Source: Planctomycetota bacterium | Lineage (GTDB): Bacteria > Planctomycetota > UBA1135 > UBA2386 | Length of the DNA: 64,000 nucleotides | Assembly (NCBI GenBank): GCA_020638735.1 | Contig: JACKHZ010000010.1 | Location: forward strand, 372,001 to 436,000 | Direction of reading: 5' to 3' | Part shown: one piece after another, positions 32,614 to 41,270 of the stretch | Numbering within the stretch: position 1 is the first letter of the stretch | Layout of the letters: each line of letters begins with the position of its first letter | The notes under the pieces: model-generated | What the model was told of the DNA's origin: nothing | Seen by the model: the letters and a program-made list of their open reading frames with translations, nothing else | The model's database searches: none | Program-made: the position numbers and the translations under genes

Positions 32614-35533
32614 GCTGCGCTTCCAGCCAATCGTAGCGCGCCGCCACCCATTCGGCTTCTGGGGATGCGGGTTCGAGCTTCCCGCTCGACAGCGCGACAC
32701 GTCCGGCCTCGAACAGGCGCCGGGCCGACTCCTTGTCCCCGTTCGCCAGGTAGACGTGCGCCTGGATGCCGTTGATCCACGGGCCTCGGAAAGGGAGCCG
32801 GATCCTCCTCGGGTCGTTGTGCTCCTGGAAACGCTGCATGTGCTCCATGGCGCGGGCTGGGTCGCGCAGCTCCGTCGGGCCGTTCGGATCGACGTGCAGC
32901 CAGGCGTCTTCGAGCCAGGCGTTGATCCACCAGGTCTTGCGCGATTTGGCGCACAACGCGATGGCGCTGAACTCGGCTGCGACGAGGTCGTTCCCCATGC
33001 GTGACTCGGCGAGTGCGACGAAGCCGGCTGCCTGCAGGTGATCGTCCCCTTCGCTCGCAGCGAACCAATCGCGGGCGGCGGAGTCGAGCGCCGGCCAGTC
33101 CCGGACCGTCGCCAGCATCCGCATCTGCGTCGGCAGCAGGTACGCTTCGCCCTCGTTGGCACGCCAGCGCCTGGCGGCCGCGGAGACCGTCGCCGAGCTG
33201 TGCTCTCGATCCTCCTGCGACGCCCTCCGGTCGGCGAAGGCGGCCCCGAAGCGGTGCATCAGGTAGGGATCCATCCGGCGGCGATCCGGCATCTCTCGCA
33301 GCAGGTAGTCCTCCAGCAAGTGGGCGATCCCCTCATGGCCCATGTCCGTCGCGGCCGCGTGGAGGCTGAACAGCTGTTCGGGTGTGGGGTTTCTGTCCAG
33401 CACGCGCTGCGCCAGGCCTCGCGCCAGCCGGGGGGCGGTGGCGAGCGTTGCGTGCAAGGTCGGGTAGCAGGGCATGTGGGCGGGAAACAGCTCGCCCAGC
33501 TGGCAGAACAGCGGCGCCGCCCAAGTCTGGCTGGCCGCACGCAGCGCCATGCCGCGTGTGCCGACGGACGTCGCCCCGGCGCGCATCGCGGCCTCGGCGC
33601 GTGCGGCGACGTCGCGCCAGTTGCCGGACCTTGCTGCCTGCCGGGTGCGCAGGAAGTGCCAGCCGAGGGAGTCGGGGGCGAGTTCCTCGAGGCGGCGCAG
33701 GGTCGCGTCGGTGTCGGGCGACTGCGCATGCAGTTGTGCGCCGGCGACCCACGTCAACGCCGCCACGTCGTCCGGCCACAGTCTCACGATGGCGTTGTGC
33801 GCGACCTCGATCCGATGCGGCTCGTGCGTCCCATAGGCGCTCCATACCAACAGGCCGTGCAGCAGCTCATCCGGGCCGTTGCTCAGCAGCGCGTGTGCGA
33901 TGCAGTCGGCTGCCTGTCGACGGTGGGTGAAGATGTACGTGTCATTGGCCAGCAGCACCCGCTCGATCGCGAGCACGTAGTGGTCCAGCGGATCCGGACT
34001 GCTCTGGAGCTCCGCGACTTCGTCGTCGGTGAAGAAGGCGCGCTCCTCGGCGCACAGGCGGGCGAAGAGGCGCAAGGCCTTGCTGTCGGCGATCTGGTGC
34101 TCGTAGCGGGCCAGATGGTCCGGCATGTCCCGGACGCGACGCTGGTTGAGCATCAGCAGCCGACAGGCGATCGCCGTGCCGCCGTCTTCGAGCTCTGCTG
34201 CCCGGGCCAGGAGCCGATCGTTCTCCAGTTCGTCGCCGAATCCGATCAGCTCGCTCTGGAACGCCTCGTTTTTCAGCCGGCGGGCCTCCGCGTGCCGCTC
34301 CTCGATGCGGATCCGCTCGAGCTGCGGCCATTGCCAGGCCAGATACCCGCCGAGACCGAGCAGCACCGGCACCAGCACCAGCAGCGCACCGGCGAGCGTC
34401 GCCTTCCACGGCTCGCTGCGCACCCACCGACGCATGCGCTGCGTGCGCGACAGCGGCCGCGCGGTCACGGGGCGGCCTTCGAGGAACGCCGACAGATCGG
34501 CGGCGAGCGCGGCGGCGCTCGGGTAGCGATTGGCCGGCTCGGGCGCGATCGCCATCTGCACGATGTTGGCGAGGTCGGCGGGCACCTCGACGAACCGGGC
34601 GAGCGGCGGGAAGTGGCCGCTCTCGACGGTCTTGGCGATCGACGCGAGATCGAGGTCGCGGAGCGGCTGCTCGCGTGCCAGCAGCTCGTACAGCGTCAGG
34701 CCGATCGCGTAGACGTCGGTGTGCCAGCTGATCTGGGCGTCGACCCGCCGCAGCTGCTCGGGCGCCGCGTAGATCGGCGTGCCGGCGAAGGTGCGGGTGT
34801 GGGTCTGGTCGGTGCCGACCTCGCGCACGACGCCGAAGTCGGCCAGCAGCGCCGTGCCGTCGCGGCGCACCAGCACGTTGGAGGGCTTGATGTCGAGGTG
34901 CAGCAGGCCGGCGTCGTGCACGGCCTGGGTGGCCAGCGCGATGTCGCGCATCATGTGCACGAAGGTGCGCATCGGCGTCGCCTCCAACGTCGGCGACGGT
35001 TGCTCCGGCGCGCCGAGCCGGTCTCGTATCACCTGCATGTCCGCGAGGCTCGGCATCGCCGGCAGGGCGCGGACCAGTCGGGCGAGCGTGTCCCCGTCCA
35101 CCCATTCCATCGCGATCGCGAACGCCGCCTCGGTGTCGATCACGTCGTAGACGTGCACGACGTTGGGGTGGTTGACGAGGGCGAGCGCGCGGGCTTCCGC
35201 GACCAACCGGCGGCGGGAGCTCGCGTCGCTGGCGAGCCAGTTGGGCGTGATCTTGACGGCGACGGTGCGCTGCAGCGCTTCGTGGCGGGCCAGGTGCACG
35301 GTGCTCATGCCGCCGCGGGCGATCTCGCCGAGCAGCACGTAGCCCGGCAATCGGAGCGGGCTGAGCGACTGGCGATCGTGCGACGCCGCCAGCTGCTCGA
35401 GCAGCTGCGGCAGGCGTCGCCGGACCTCCGGATCGTCGAGTTCGGCGACGCCGAGCACGACCGTCTTGCCCGCGGAAAGGTCGTCGTCCAGGCGCTGCCG
35501 CAGGGCGTCGAGCTCGGGCCCGGGGTGGCTCAC
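32606..35533 (-). CDS. Transmembrane serine/threonine protein kinase with long helical tail, 975 aa
   Basis: Starts at a GTG overlapping the prenyltransferase stop in GTGA. Residues ~63-340 form a Hanks-type kinase: G-loop GEIARGGMSTVHLA, VAIK-type lysine in RTVAVKITPNW, catalytic loop HLDIKPSNVLV (Asp214, Lys216), DFG in LLADFGVVREVG, and GTPIYAAPEQL. The catalytic loop has Leu in place of Arg, so it is a non-RD kinase. An insertion around SLADMQVIRDRLGAPEQP is unusual. A membrane helix (about 376-400, GALLVLVPVLLGLGGYLAWQW) separates it from ~570 residues of tandem helices (TPR/solenoid-like: RNPTPEQLFSLHAAATDMGH, AAARRWRANEGEAYLLPTQM) likely outside the cytoplasm. This is the planctomycete kinase type. 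Target unknown. Confidence 0.92.
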   Translation of the reverse strand: MSHPGPELDALRQRLDDDLSAGKTVVLGVAELDDPEVRRRLPQLLEQLAASHDRQSLSPLRLPGYVLLGEIARGGMSTVHLARHEALQRTVAVKITPNWLASDASSRRRLVAEARALALVNHPNVVHVYDVIDTEAAFAIAMEWVDGDTLARLVRALPAMPSLADMQVIRDRLGAPEQPSPTLEATPMRTFVHMMRDIALATQAVHDAGLLHLDIKPSNVLVRRDGTALLADFGVVREVGTDQTHTRTFAGTPIYAAPEQLRRVDAQISWHTDVYAIGLTLYELLAREQPLRDLDLASIAKTVESGHFPPLARFVEVPADLANIVQMAIAPEPANRYPSAAALAADLSAFLEGRPVTARPLSRTQRMRRWVRSEPWKATLAGALLVLVPVLLGLGGYLAWQWPQLERIRIEERHAEARRLKNEAFQSELIGFGDELENDRLLARAAELEDGGTAIACRLLMLNQRRVRDMPDHLARYEHQIADSKALRLFARLCAEERAFFTDDEVAELQSSPDPLDHYVLAIERVLLANDTYIFTHRRQAADCIAHALLSNGPDELLHGLLVWSAYGTHEPHRIEVAHNAIVRLWPDDVAALTWVAGAQLHAQSPDTDATLRRLEELAPDSLGWHFLRTRQAARSGNWRDVAARAEAAMRAGATSVGTRGMALRAASQTWAAPLFCQLGELFPAHMPCYPTLHATLATAPRLARGLAQRVLDRNPTPEQLFSLHAAATDMGHEGIAHLLEDYLLREMPDRRRMDPYLMHRFGAAFADRRASQEDREHSSATVSAAARRWRANEGEAYLLPTQMRMLATVRDWPALDSAARDWFAASEGDDHLQAAGFVALAESRMGNDLVAAEFSAIALCAKSRKTWWINAWLEDAWLHVDPNGPTELRDPARAMEHMQRFQEHNDPRRIRLPFRGPWINGIQAHVYLANGDKESARRLFEAGRVALSSGKLEPASPEAEWVAARYDWLEAQLR

Positions 35534-36453
35534 GCGTTGCCTCCACGCAGCACCAGCAGCACCACGCCGGCGTAGAGCACTCCGGACAGGATCAGCGGCA
35601 TGTCGCGGAACAGCAGCCGCGCCGGGTCGCCGCCTTCGCTCTTGCGGTAGACGAGGAAGAGGTAGCGGAACACCCCGTAGGTGACGAACGGCACCGTGTA
35701 CATCAGGTGCGTCGTGCCGTGCCGTTCGACCGTCTCCGGACTGACGGTGTAGAGCGCGTAGCTGAGGATGCTCAGCGCCGCGAGCGGGCCGATCATCATG
35801 TTCAGGAACGACGTCGTGTAGTCCGACATGGTCTTGCGCGTCTGGCCGCTCGCCTCCGTCTGCCGCCCGAGCTCCTCGTAGCGCTTGCAGAAGGCGAGGA
35901 ACAGCGCGAAGAAGAACGTGCACAGCTGCAGCCAGTTGGACGCCGTGACCGAGATCGCCGCCGCGCCGGCCTGGATGCGCAGCTGGAAGCCGAGCGCGAT
36001 GCACATGCAGTCGACGATCACCAGTCGCTTGAGCAGGAACGAGTAGGCGACGTTGAGCGTCAGGTAGGCGAACGGCCAGAGCAGGAACAGGTTGGTCGGC
36101 CGCAGGGAGATCGGTGGCGTCTCGGCGCCGGGGGCGTGGACCGGAACGAGCATCGCCAGCAGGGCGCAGCCGGTCAGGGTGCCGGCGAGCTCCAGCCAGG
36201 CGGCCGAGACCGGCAGGCGGCCGGACGCGATCGGTCGGGTGCGCTTCTTCGGGTGCCGGGCATCCTCTTCGCGGTCGAGGATGTCGTTGAGCAGGTAGAT
36301 CGAGCTGGCGGCGAGGCAGAACGAGCCGAACGCGATCGCCGCCGCGAGCCAGCCTCCCGCGTCCATGGCGCGTTCGGTGAAGAACAGGGGGACGAGCACC
36401 AGCAGGTTCTTGACCCATTGGTGGGGGCGCAGCGCTTCGACGAACGGAGGCAT
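35530..36453 (-). CDS. UbiA-family prenyltransferase, decaprenyl-phosphate phosphoribosyltransferase-like
   Basis: 307 aa from the ATG giving MPPFVEALRPHQWVKN; the frame reads further upstream without homologous sequence. The LRPHQWVKNLLVLVPLFF opening is characteristic of DPPR synthase (Rv3806c-type) rather than quinone-pathway UbiA. The first Asp motif is N56-D57-x-x-D60-x-x-x-D64 (LLNDILDREED), followed by HPKKRTRPIASGRL. The second, in YSFLLKRLVIVDCMCIALGF, is reduced, as in DPPR synthases. About nine helices. It would attach phosphoribose from PRPP to polyprenyl phosphate at the inner membrane, the route to decaprenyl-phospho-arabinose in actinobacteria. It overlaps the downstream kinase by four bases, so both come from one message, and kinase control is possible. 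Confidence 0.85.
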   Translation of the reverse strand: MPPFVEALRPHQWVKNLLVLVPLFFTERAMDAGGWLAAAIAFGSFCLAASSIYLLNDILDREEDARHPKKRTRPIASGRLPVSAAWLELAGTLTGCALLAMLVPVHAPGAETPPISLRPTNLFLLWPFAYLTLNVAYSFLLKRLVIVDCMCIALGFQLRIQAGAAAISVTASNWLQLCTFFFALFLAFCKRYEELGRQTEASGQTRKTMSDYTTSFLNMMIGPLAALSILSYALYTVSPETVERHGTTHLMYTVPFVTYGVFRYLFLVYRKSEGGDPARLLFRDMPLILSGVLYAGVVLLVLRGGNA

Positions 36454-36546
36454 GGTGGCGGGACGATCATCGAGCGGCACGGCGCGGTGGCAAGTCTCGC
36501 CGCGACGTTTCGTCGGGCAGGTCGGCTCGCTAACCTGCTCGGGCCA

Positions 36547-38649
36547 ATGGTCAACACTCGTGGGCTCGACGGGATCTTCCGGCCGCGTTCGGTCGCCGTG
36601 GTCGGCGCCAGCCGCCGGGAGGGCTCGATCGGTCGTCAGGTCGTCGCCAACCTCGTCGCCGGCGGTTTCAGCGGTCCTGTCTATCCCGTCAATCCCAAGG
36701 CGGAGGTGGTGCTGTCGATCCCGGCCCACGCGTCGGTGAAGGCGATCAAGGGGCCGGTGGATCTCGCCGTGCTCGTGGTCCCGCCGGATGCGGTCCTACG
36801 GGTCGCCGAGGAGTGCGGCCGCAAGGGGGTCAAGGGGCTCGTCGTCATCACCGCCGGATTCCGCGAGATCGGCGGCGTCGGCATCGAGCGGGAGGAGCGC
36901 TTGCAGGCGATCGCCCGCAAGTACCGGATGCGCGTCGTCGGCCCCAATTGCATGGGTATCGTCAACACCGAGCCGGGCTTCAGCTGCAACGCCAGCTTCT
37001 CGGCGACGCCGCCGCCGGTCGGCAGCGTGGCGATGGTGTCGCAGTCCGGCGCGCTCGGCGAGGCCATCCTGGCCGACGCCGCGCAGGCGGGTCTCGGCGT
37101 GGCCATGTTCGCGTCGGTCGGCAACCGCGCCGACGTCACCGCCGCGGACCTGGTGGCCTACTGGGGCGACGATCCGCAGGTGAAGGTCGTGTTGCTCTAC
37201 CTGGAGACCGTCGGCGAGCCGCAGGAGTTCCTGCAGGTCGCGCGCGAGGTCGCCCGCAAGAAGCCGATCATCGCCGTCAAGTCCGGGCGCAGCGACGCCG
37301 GCGCGGCAGCGGCCAGCTCCCACACCGGGTCGATCGCCGGCGCCGACGTCGCCGCGGACACCTTGCTGCAGCAGTGTGGCGTGCTGCGGGTGGACAACTT
37401 CCGGGACATGTTCAGCCTCGCCCAGGCGCTGCTCGGTCAGCCGGTGCCTCGCGGTGAGGCGATGGCGGTGGTCACCAACGCCGGCGGGCCGGGCATCCTC
37501 GCCACCGACGCGATCGACGGGCTCGGCATGCAGATGGCGGCGCTCGGCGCGAAGACGCAGAAGGGCCTGCGCAAGGTCCTCCCGGTCGAGGCCAGCGTGC
37601 ACAACCCGGTGGACCTGATCGCGTCGGCCGACGCGGAGCGCTACCGCAAGGCGCTGCGGGTCGTCGGGCGCGACCCGGCGATCGACGGTCTGGTGGTGCT
37701 GTTCGTCTCGCCGATCATGATCGACGCGGCCGCGGTGGCGCAGGCGATCGTCGACGAGACGCGCGGACTCGACAAGCCGGTGCTGGCGTGCGTGATGGGG
37801 CGCCAGCGCAACGACGAGGCGCAGCAGATCCTGCAGAGCGCCGGCATCCCGGTGTTCCGCTACCCGGAGGACGCGGCGACGACCCTGCGGCTGATGAGCC
37901 GTCGTTCGCGCTGGCTGGCGCGCCGCCCGGTCAAGTTGCCCAAGCTGCGCGTCGATCGCCGCGCCGTGCAGCGGCTGCTGGCGAAGTACGCCGCGGGCGG
38001 CTGGGTGCCCGGCGAGGTCGCCGAGGCCGTGCTGCACGCCTACGGCATCCCGTTCGCCCCCAGCCGTCGCGTCGCCAGCGCCGGGGACGCGGTCGCCGCC
38101 GCGCACGCGGTCGGCTTCCCGGTCGTGCTGAAGGCCGAGGCCGCCGGTCTCCTGCACAAGAGCGAACACCGCGCCGTGCGCACCGGGCTGCGCGACGGCG
38201 ACGAGGTGTTCGCCGCCGCCAACGATCTCCTGGGGCGGCTCGGCGCCCGCTTCGGCGAGGTGACCCTGCAGGTCCAGGCGCACGCCGCAGGCCATCGCGA
38301 GACGCTGCTCGGCATGACGCGCGATCCGCGCTACGGGCCCCTGTTCGCCGCCGGCCTCGGCGGCGTGCAGGTCGAGCTGATGCGCGACGTCGCGGTCCGG
38401 GTCGGGCCGCTCGACGGCAAGGACCCGGAGGAGATGTTCGCCGCGCTGAAGGGGCGGGCGCTGTTGGGGTCGTTCCGCGGCGCGCCAGCCGCCGATGTCG
38501 CCGCTGCGCACGATGCGTTGTTGCGTCTGCAGCAGCTTGCGCTCGACTTCCCGGGCATCGTCGAGGTCGAGATCAACCCGTTCATCCTTGCCAAGAAGGG
38601 CGCCGCGAGCGCCGCCGTCGACGCGCGCCTGCGCGTGGAAGCCCGATGA
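36547..38649 (+). CDS. ADP-forming acyl-CoA synthetase, single chain (acetate-CoA ligase-like)
   Basis: 700 aa. Domain order is CoA-binding (GIFRPRSVAVVGASRREGSI, Rossmann-like), succinyl-CoA ligase-like alpha halves with phospho-His259 in ASSHTGSIAGADVA, NAGGPGILATDAIDG and LPVEASVHNPVDLIASA, then a C-terminal ATP-grasp (from about residue 475: ...VLHAYGIPFAPSRRVASAGD, VVLKAEAAGLLHKSEH, VEVEINPF). This is the fused alpha-beta arrangement of NDP-forming acetyl-CoA synthetases (ACD), which interconvert acyl-CoA + ADP + Pi with acid + CoA + ATP; the related Pat type adds a GNAT domain, absent here. Substrate unknown. The stop overlaps the GT2 start in ATGA, an unusual partner that may be only translational economy. 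Confidence 0.92.
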   Translation: MVNTRGLDGIFRPRSVAVVGASRREGSIGRQVVANLVAGGFSGPVYPVNPKAEVVLSIPAHASVKAIKGPVDLAVLVVPPDAVLRVAEECGRKGVKGLVVITAGFREIGGVGIEREERLQAIARKYRMRVVGPNCMGIVNTEPGFSCNASFSATPPPVGSVAMVSQSGALGEAILADAAQAGLGVAMFASVGNRADVTAADLVAYWGDDPQVKVVLLYLETVGEPQEFLQVAREVARKKPIIAVKSGRSDAGAAAASSHTGSIAGADVAADTLLQQCGVLRVDNFRDMFSLAQALLGQPVPRGEAMAVVTNAGGPGILATDAIDGLGMQMAALGAKTQKGLRKVLPVEASVHNPVDLIASADAERYRKALRVVGRDPAIDGLVVLFVSPIMIDAAAVAQAIVDETRGLDKPVLACVMGRQRNDEAQQILQSAGIPVFRYPEDAATTLRLMSRRSRWLARRPVKLPKLRVDRRAVQRLLAKYAAGGWVPGEVAEAVLHAYGIPFAPSRRVASAGDAVAAAHAVGFPVVLKAEAAGLLHKSEHRAVRTGLRDGDEVFAAANDLLGRLGARFGEVTLQVQAHAAGHRETLLGMTRDPRYGPLFAAGLGGVQVELMRDVAVRVGPLDGKDPEEMFAALKGRALLGSFRGAPAADVAAAHDALLRLQQLALDFPGIVEVEINPFILAKKGAASAAVDARLRVEAR

Positions 38650-39377
38650 CTACCGCCAAGCCCCGATTCTCGCTGGTCGTCCCCATCTACAACGAAGAGG
38701 AGAACGTGCAGAATCTGCTCGCCGAGGTCGAGCAGGTGCTGGTGCCCCACGGGCCCTTCGAGGCGGTGCTGGTGGACGACGGCAGCAAGGACCGCAGCCT
38801 CGAGCGCATGCGCGAGTTCAAGCGCGAGCACGCGGCGGATTGGCTGCGCATCGTCACGTTGGTGAAGAACAGCGGTCAGAGCGCGGCGGTCATGGCCGGC
38901 GTCGAGGAGGCGCGCGCCGAGATCATCGCCACGCTCGACGGGGACATGCAGAACGACCCGCGCGACCTGCCGGAGATGGTGAAGCTGGTCGAGTCCGGCG
39001 CGGCCGACGCGGTGGTCGGGGTGCGGGCGAAGCGCCAGGACACCTTCGTCCGGCGCGCCTCGTCGCGGATCGGCAACGGCGTGCGCAACTGGCTGACCGG
39101 GGACAAGGTCAAGGACGCGGCCTGCGGCTGCAAGGCGATCCGTCGCAGCTACTGGATGCGAGTGCCTCGCTTCGTCGGCATGCACCGCTTCATGGCGACG
39201 CTGGTGCGCTACCTCGGCGGCACGGTCGTCGAGCGCGACGTCAATCACCGGCCGCGCGCCGCTGGCACCGCCAAGTACGGGATCGGCAACCGCATGTTCA
39301 AGGGGCTGCGCGACTGCTTCGCGATGCGCTGGCTGCGCAGCCGCCTGCTGCTGCATCAGGTGAAGGAGGAGTTCTGA
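38646..39377 (+). CDS. GT2 glycosyltransferase, dolichol/undecaprenyl-phosphate mannosyltransferase-like
   Basis: 243 aa, ATG overlapping the previous stop in ATGA. GT-A fold marks: FSLVVPIYNEEENVQNLLA, DDGSKDRS (Asp44-Asp45), the metal-binding D98-x-D100 in ATLDGDMQNDPRDL, and GVRAKRQDTFVRRASSRI, CGCKAIRRS, PRAAGTAKYG near the end. The RxxxxxxR/GxxSKYG-like ending is typical of DPM1/ArnC enzymes. It lacks the C-terminal membrane helices of ArnC or GtrB, like soluble DPM1. It should load a sugar (mannose or aminoarabinose-type) from an NDP-sugar onto a polyprenyl phosphate carrier at the cytoplasmic face of the membrane. The stop overlaps the LAB_N start by one base. Confidence 0.92.
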   Translation: MTTAKPRFSLVVPIYNEEENVQNLLAEVEQVLVPHGPFEAVLVDDGSKDRSLERMREFKREHAADWLRIVTLVKNSGQSAAVMAGVEEARAEIIATLDGDMQNDPRDLPEMVKLVESGAADAVVGVRAKRQDTFVRRASSRIGNGVRNWLTGDKVKDAACGCKAIRRSYWMRVPRFVGMHRFMATLVRYLGGTVVERDVNHRPRAAGTAKYGIGNRMFKGLRDCFAMRWLRSRLLLHQVKEEF

Positions 39378-39703
39378 TGCTCGCCGAGCTCGCGGGCCTG
39401 GGCGAAGGCGTCGACGGCGGCCCCGGGAGCACGCCGTGGTACTGGTGGGTGATCGGCTTCGGCGGCCAGATCATCTTCTCTTCGCGCTTCTTCGTGCAGT
39501 GGATCGCCAGTGAGCGCGCCAAGCAGAGCGTCGTGCCGATCTCCTTCTGGTGGCTGAGCATCAGCGGCGGTCTGCTCAGCCTGTGCTACGCGGTCTATCG
39601 CATGGACCCGGTGTTCATCATGGGGCAGGTCACGGGGACCATGATCTACGCGCGGAACCTGGCGCTGATCCGGCAGACGCGGCGCAAGGCTGCGGGCGGC
39701 TGA
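39377..39703 (+). CDS. LAB_N domain membrane protein
   Basis: 108 aa. Sequence WYWWVIGFGGQIIFSSRFFV-QW, IASERAKQSVVPISFWWLSI and IYARNLALIRQ match the lipid-A-disaccharide synthase N-terminal domain (LAB_N) family, three-helix membrane proteins. The ATG begins within the GT2 stop (TGATG) and is preceded by AAGGAGGA (39363-39370) with a 6-base gap, the strongest ribosome site in the window. LAB_N proteins commonly sit next to GT2/GT39 pairs in lipid A and polyprenyl-sugar clusters and are thought to help move or modify carrier-linked sugars; exact role unproven. Upstream GT2 and downstream GT39 fit this. Confidence 0.9.
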   Translation: MLAELAGLGEGVDGGPGSTPWYWWVIGFGGQIIFSSRFFVQWIASERAKQSVVPISFWWLSISGGLLSLCYAVYRMDPVFIMGQVTGTMIYARNLALIRQTRRKAAGG

Positions 39704-39752
39704 CCGACGATTCGCGCTGCCTTGGCGGCATCGCAGCGGCTAGCCTCTGGCC

Positions 39753-41270
39753 GTGGTGATCCGCGCCCTGCTGCTGCTCGCAGTGTCCATCGTCGTGCTC
39801 CTGCCGGCGTGGCTACGCGCTGATTGGGACGGCACCGAGGGGCGCCGCGTGCAGATCGCGCTGGAGATGCTGCGCAGCGGCGACTGGATGGTGCCGACCC
39901 TCGGCGGCGAGCCGACGTGGGCCAAGCCGCCGCTGCACTACTGGCTCTTGGCGCTGTGCGCGAAGGCCTTCGGCGACGGTTACCTCGCGCTGCGGTTGCC
40001 GTCCGTGCTCGGTGCCTGGGGTGGGGCCTGGGTGATCGGCGAACTGCTGCGGCGACCGTTCGGGGCGTCGGCGGGCTGGGTCGGCGCGTTCGGCGTGCTG
40101 TGTTCGCCGCTGGTCGTGTTCACGTGGCCGACCGCCGAGATCGATCCGTTGTTCGGCTCGCTGTCAGCGGTGTCGTTGTGCCTGCTCGCCACCGGGGTCG
40201 CGCGCGAGCGGGTGGCGCTCGTGACGGCGAGTGGTGTCGTCGCGGGGCTGGCGCTGCTGCAGAAGGGGCCGCCGTTCTTCCTGTTCTCGGTGGGCGCCTA
40301 CCTGGTCTGGTGGCGGCATCGCCGGCTGCGCTTCGCGCTCTGGCACTTCGTGCCGATGCTGGTCGTGTTCGCCGCGTGGGCGGTGCCGCTGTGGCTGTTG
40401 CTCCCCGATCCGGGTGAGGTGCTGAAGGTCGTCAACGAGGAGTCCGTGGGGCGCATCTCGTTCTTCCAGTGGCATCACGTCAAGGAGACGCCGGTGTTCT
40501 GGTTGCGCGCGGTCGCCGTGCAACTGCCGATGGTGCTGTGGTGCTTCTGGGAGTGGCGCGGGGCGCGCGACGCGCGCATGGGCAAGGACGACCTGATGTT
40601 GCGCATGTGCAGCGGCGGCGTTGTGTTGTCGGTCGTGCTGCTGACCTTCTTCCCCGGTCGCCCCACGCGCTACCTGCTGCCGAACGTGATGCTGTTCACG
40701 TTCGCCGTGTCGCCGGCCGTTGCGCACTTCATGCGGCACCGCGGCGCGGTGCCCGCGTTCGCGAGGTGGGCGGTGGCGGTCATCGGCCTGCTCGGTGCTG
40801 CGGCCTTGCTGGTGCTGCCGTTCGTGCCGAAGGTCGGGGCCGCCGGCTGTGCGCTCGGCCTGGCCGCCGCGCTGCTGCCGACCTGGGTGCGCGCGCCGCG
40901 GCACGTCGTGGTGGCGAGTCTCGTGCTCCCCGTCGTCGCTGGTTGGACGGTCGGCCTCGAACGCAGCCTCGGTTGGTCGAGTCAGCACCGCGCACGGGCA
41001 GCGACCGGGCGGCTGTTGCGCCAGGAGTCCGACTCGCTCGGCGTCGACGAGCGGCTCGAGACGACGGGCCACATCGATTCGCCGCTGCTGTTGGCGACCG
41101 GCCTGTGGCCCCGCGGGGACGAGATGCAGCGCCGGTCGGCGGATGCGCATTGGCTGCTGTTGGAGGCAGGGTCGCAGCCCTTCCGGGCACGCGGCTACAC
41201 GTTGCGTCTGCAGCTGAGCGCGATCGGCAAGACCTTCCAGCTGTTCGAGAGGACTACGGAGCCGCGGTGA
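39753..41270 (+). CDS. GT39-family (ArnT-like) membrane glycosyltransferase
   Basis: 505 aa, GTG start 49 bp after the LAB_N gene. The ArnT/PMT opening is clear: a first helix, then the periplasmic loop with conserved Asp and Glu (DWDGTEGRRVQIALEMLRSG) and the ArnT signature DWMVPTLGGEPTWAKPPLHYWLLAL. About twelve helices follow, ending in a ~100-residue soluble domain. Such enzymes take a sugar from undecaprenyl phosphate and add it to lipid A, proteins or other acceptors outside the membrane. It lies directly after the DPM1-like GT2 and LAB_N genes, which would make and present its donor. The next gene starts in its stop codon (GTGA), so the four form one operon with GT9. Confidence 0.9.
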   Translation: MVIRALLLLAVSIVVLLPAWLRADWDGTEGRRVQIALEMLRSGDWMVPTLGGEPTWAKPPLHYWLLALCAKAFGDGYLALRLPSVLGAWGGAWVIGELLRRPFGASAGWVGAFGVLCSPLVVFTWPTAEIDPLFGSLSAVSLCLLATGVARERVALVTASGVVAGLALLQKGPPFFLFSVGAYLVWWRHRRLRFALWHFVPMLVVFAAWAVPLWLLLPDPGEVLKVVNEESVGRISFFQWHHVKETPVFWLRAVAVQLPMVLWCFWEWRGARDARMGKDDLMLRMCSGGVVLSVVLLTFFPGRPTRYLLPNVMLFTFAVSPAVAHFMRHRGAVPAFARWAVAVIGLLGAAALLVLPFVPKVGAAGCALGLAAALLPTWVRAPRHVVVASLVLPVVAGWTVGLERSLGWSSQHRARAATGRLLRQESDSLGVDERLETTGHIDSPLLLATGLWPRGDEMQRRSADAHWLLLEAGSQPFRARGYTLRLQLSAIGKTFQLFERTTEPR

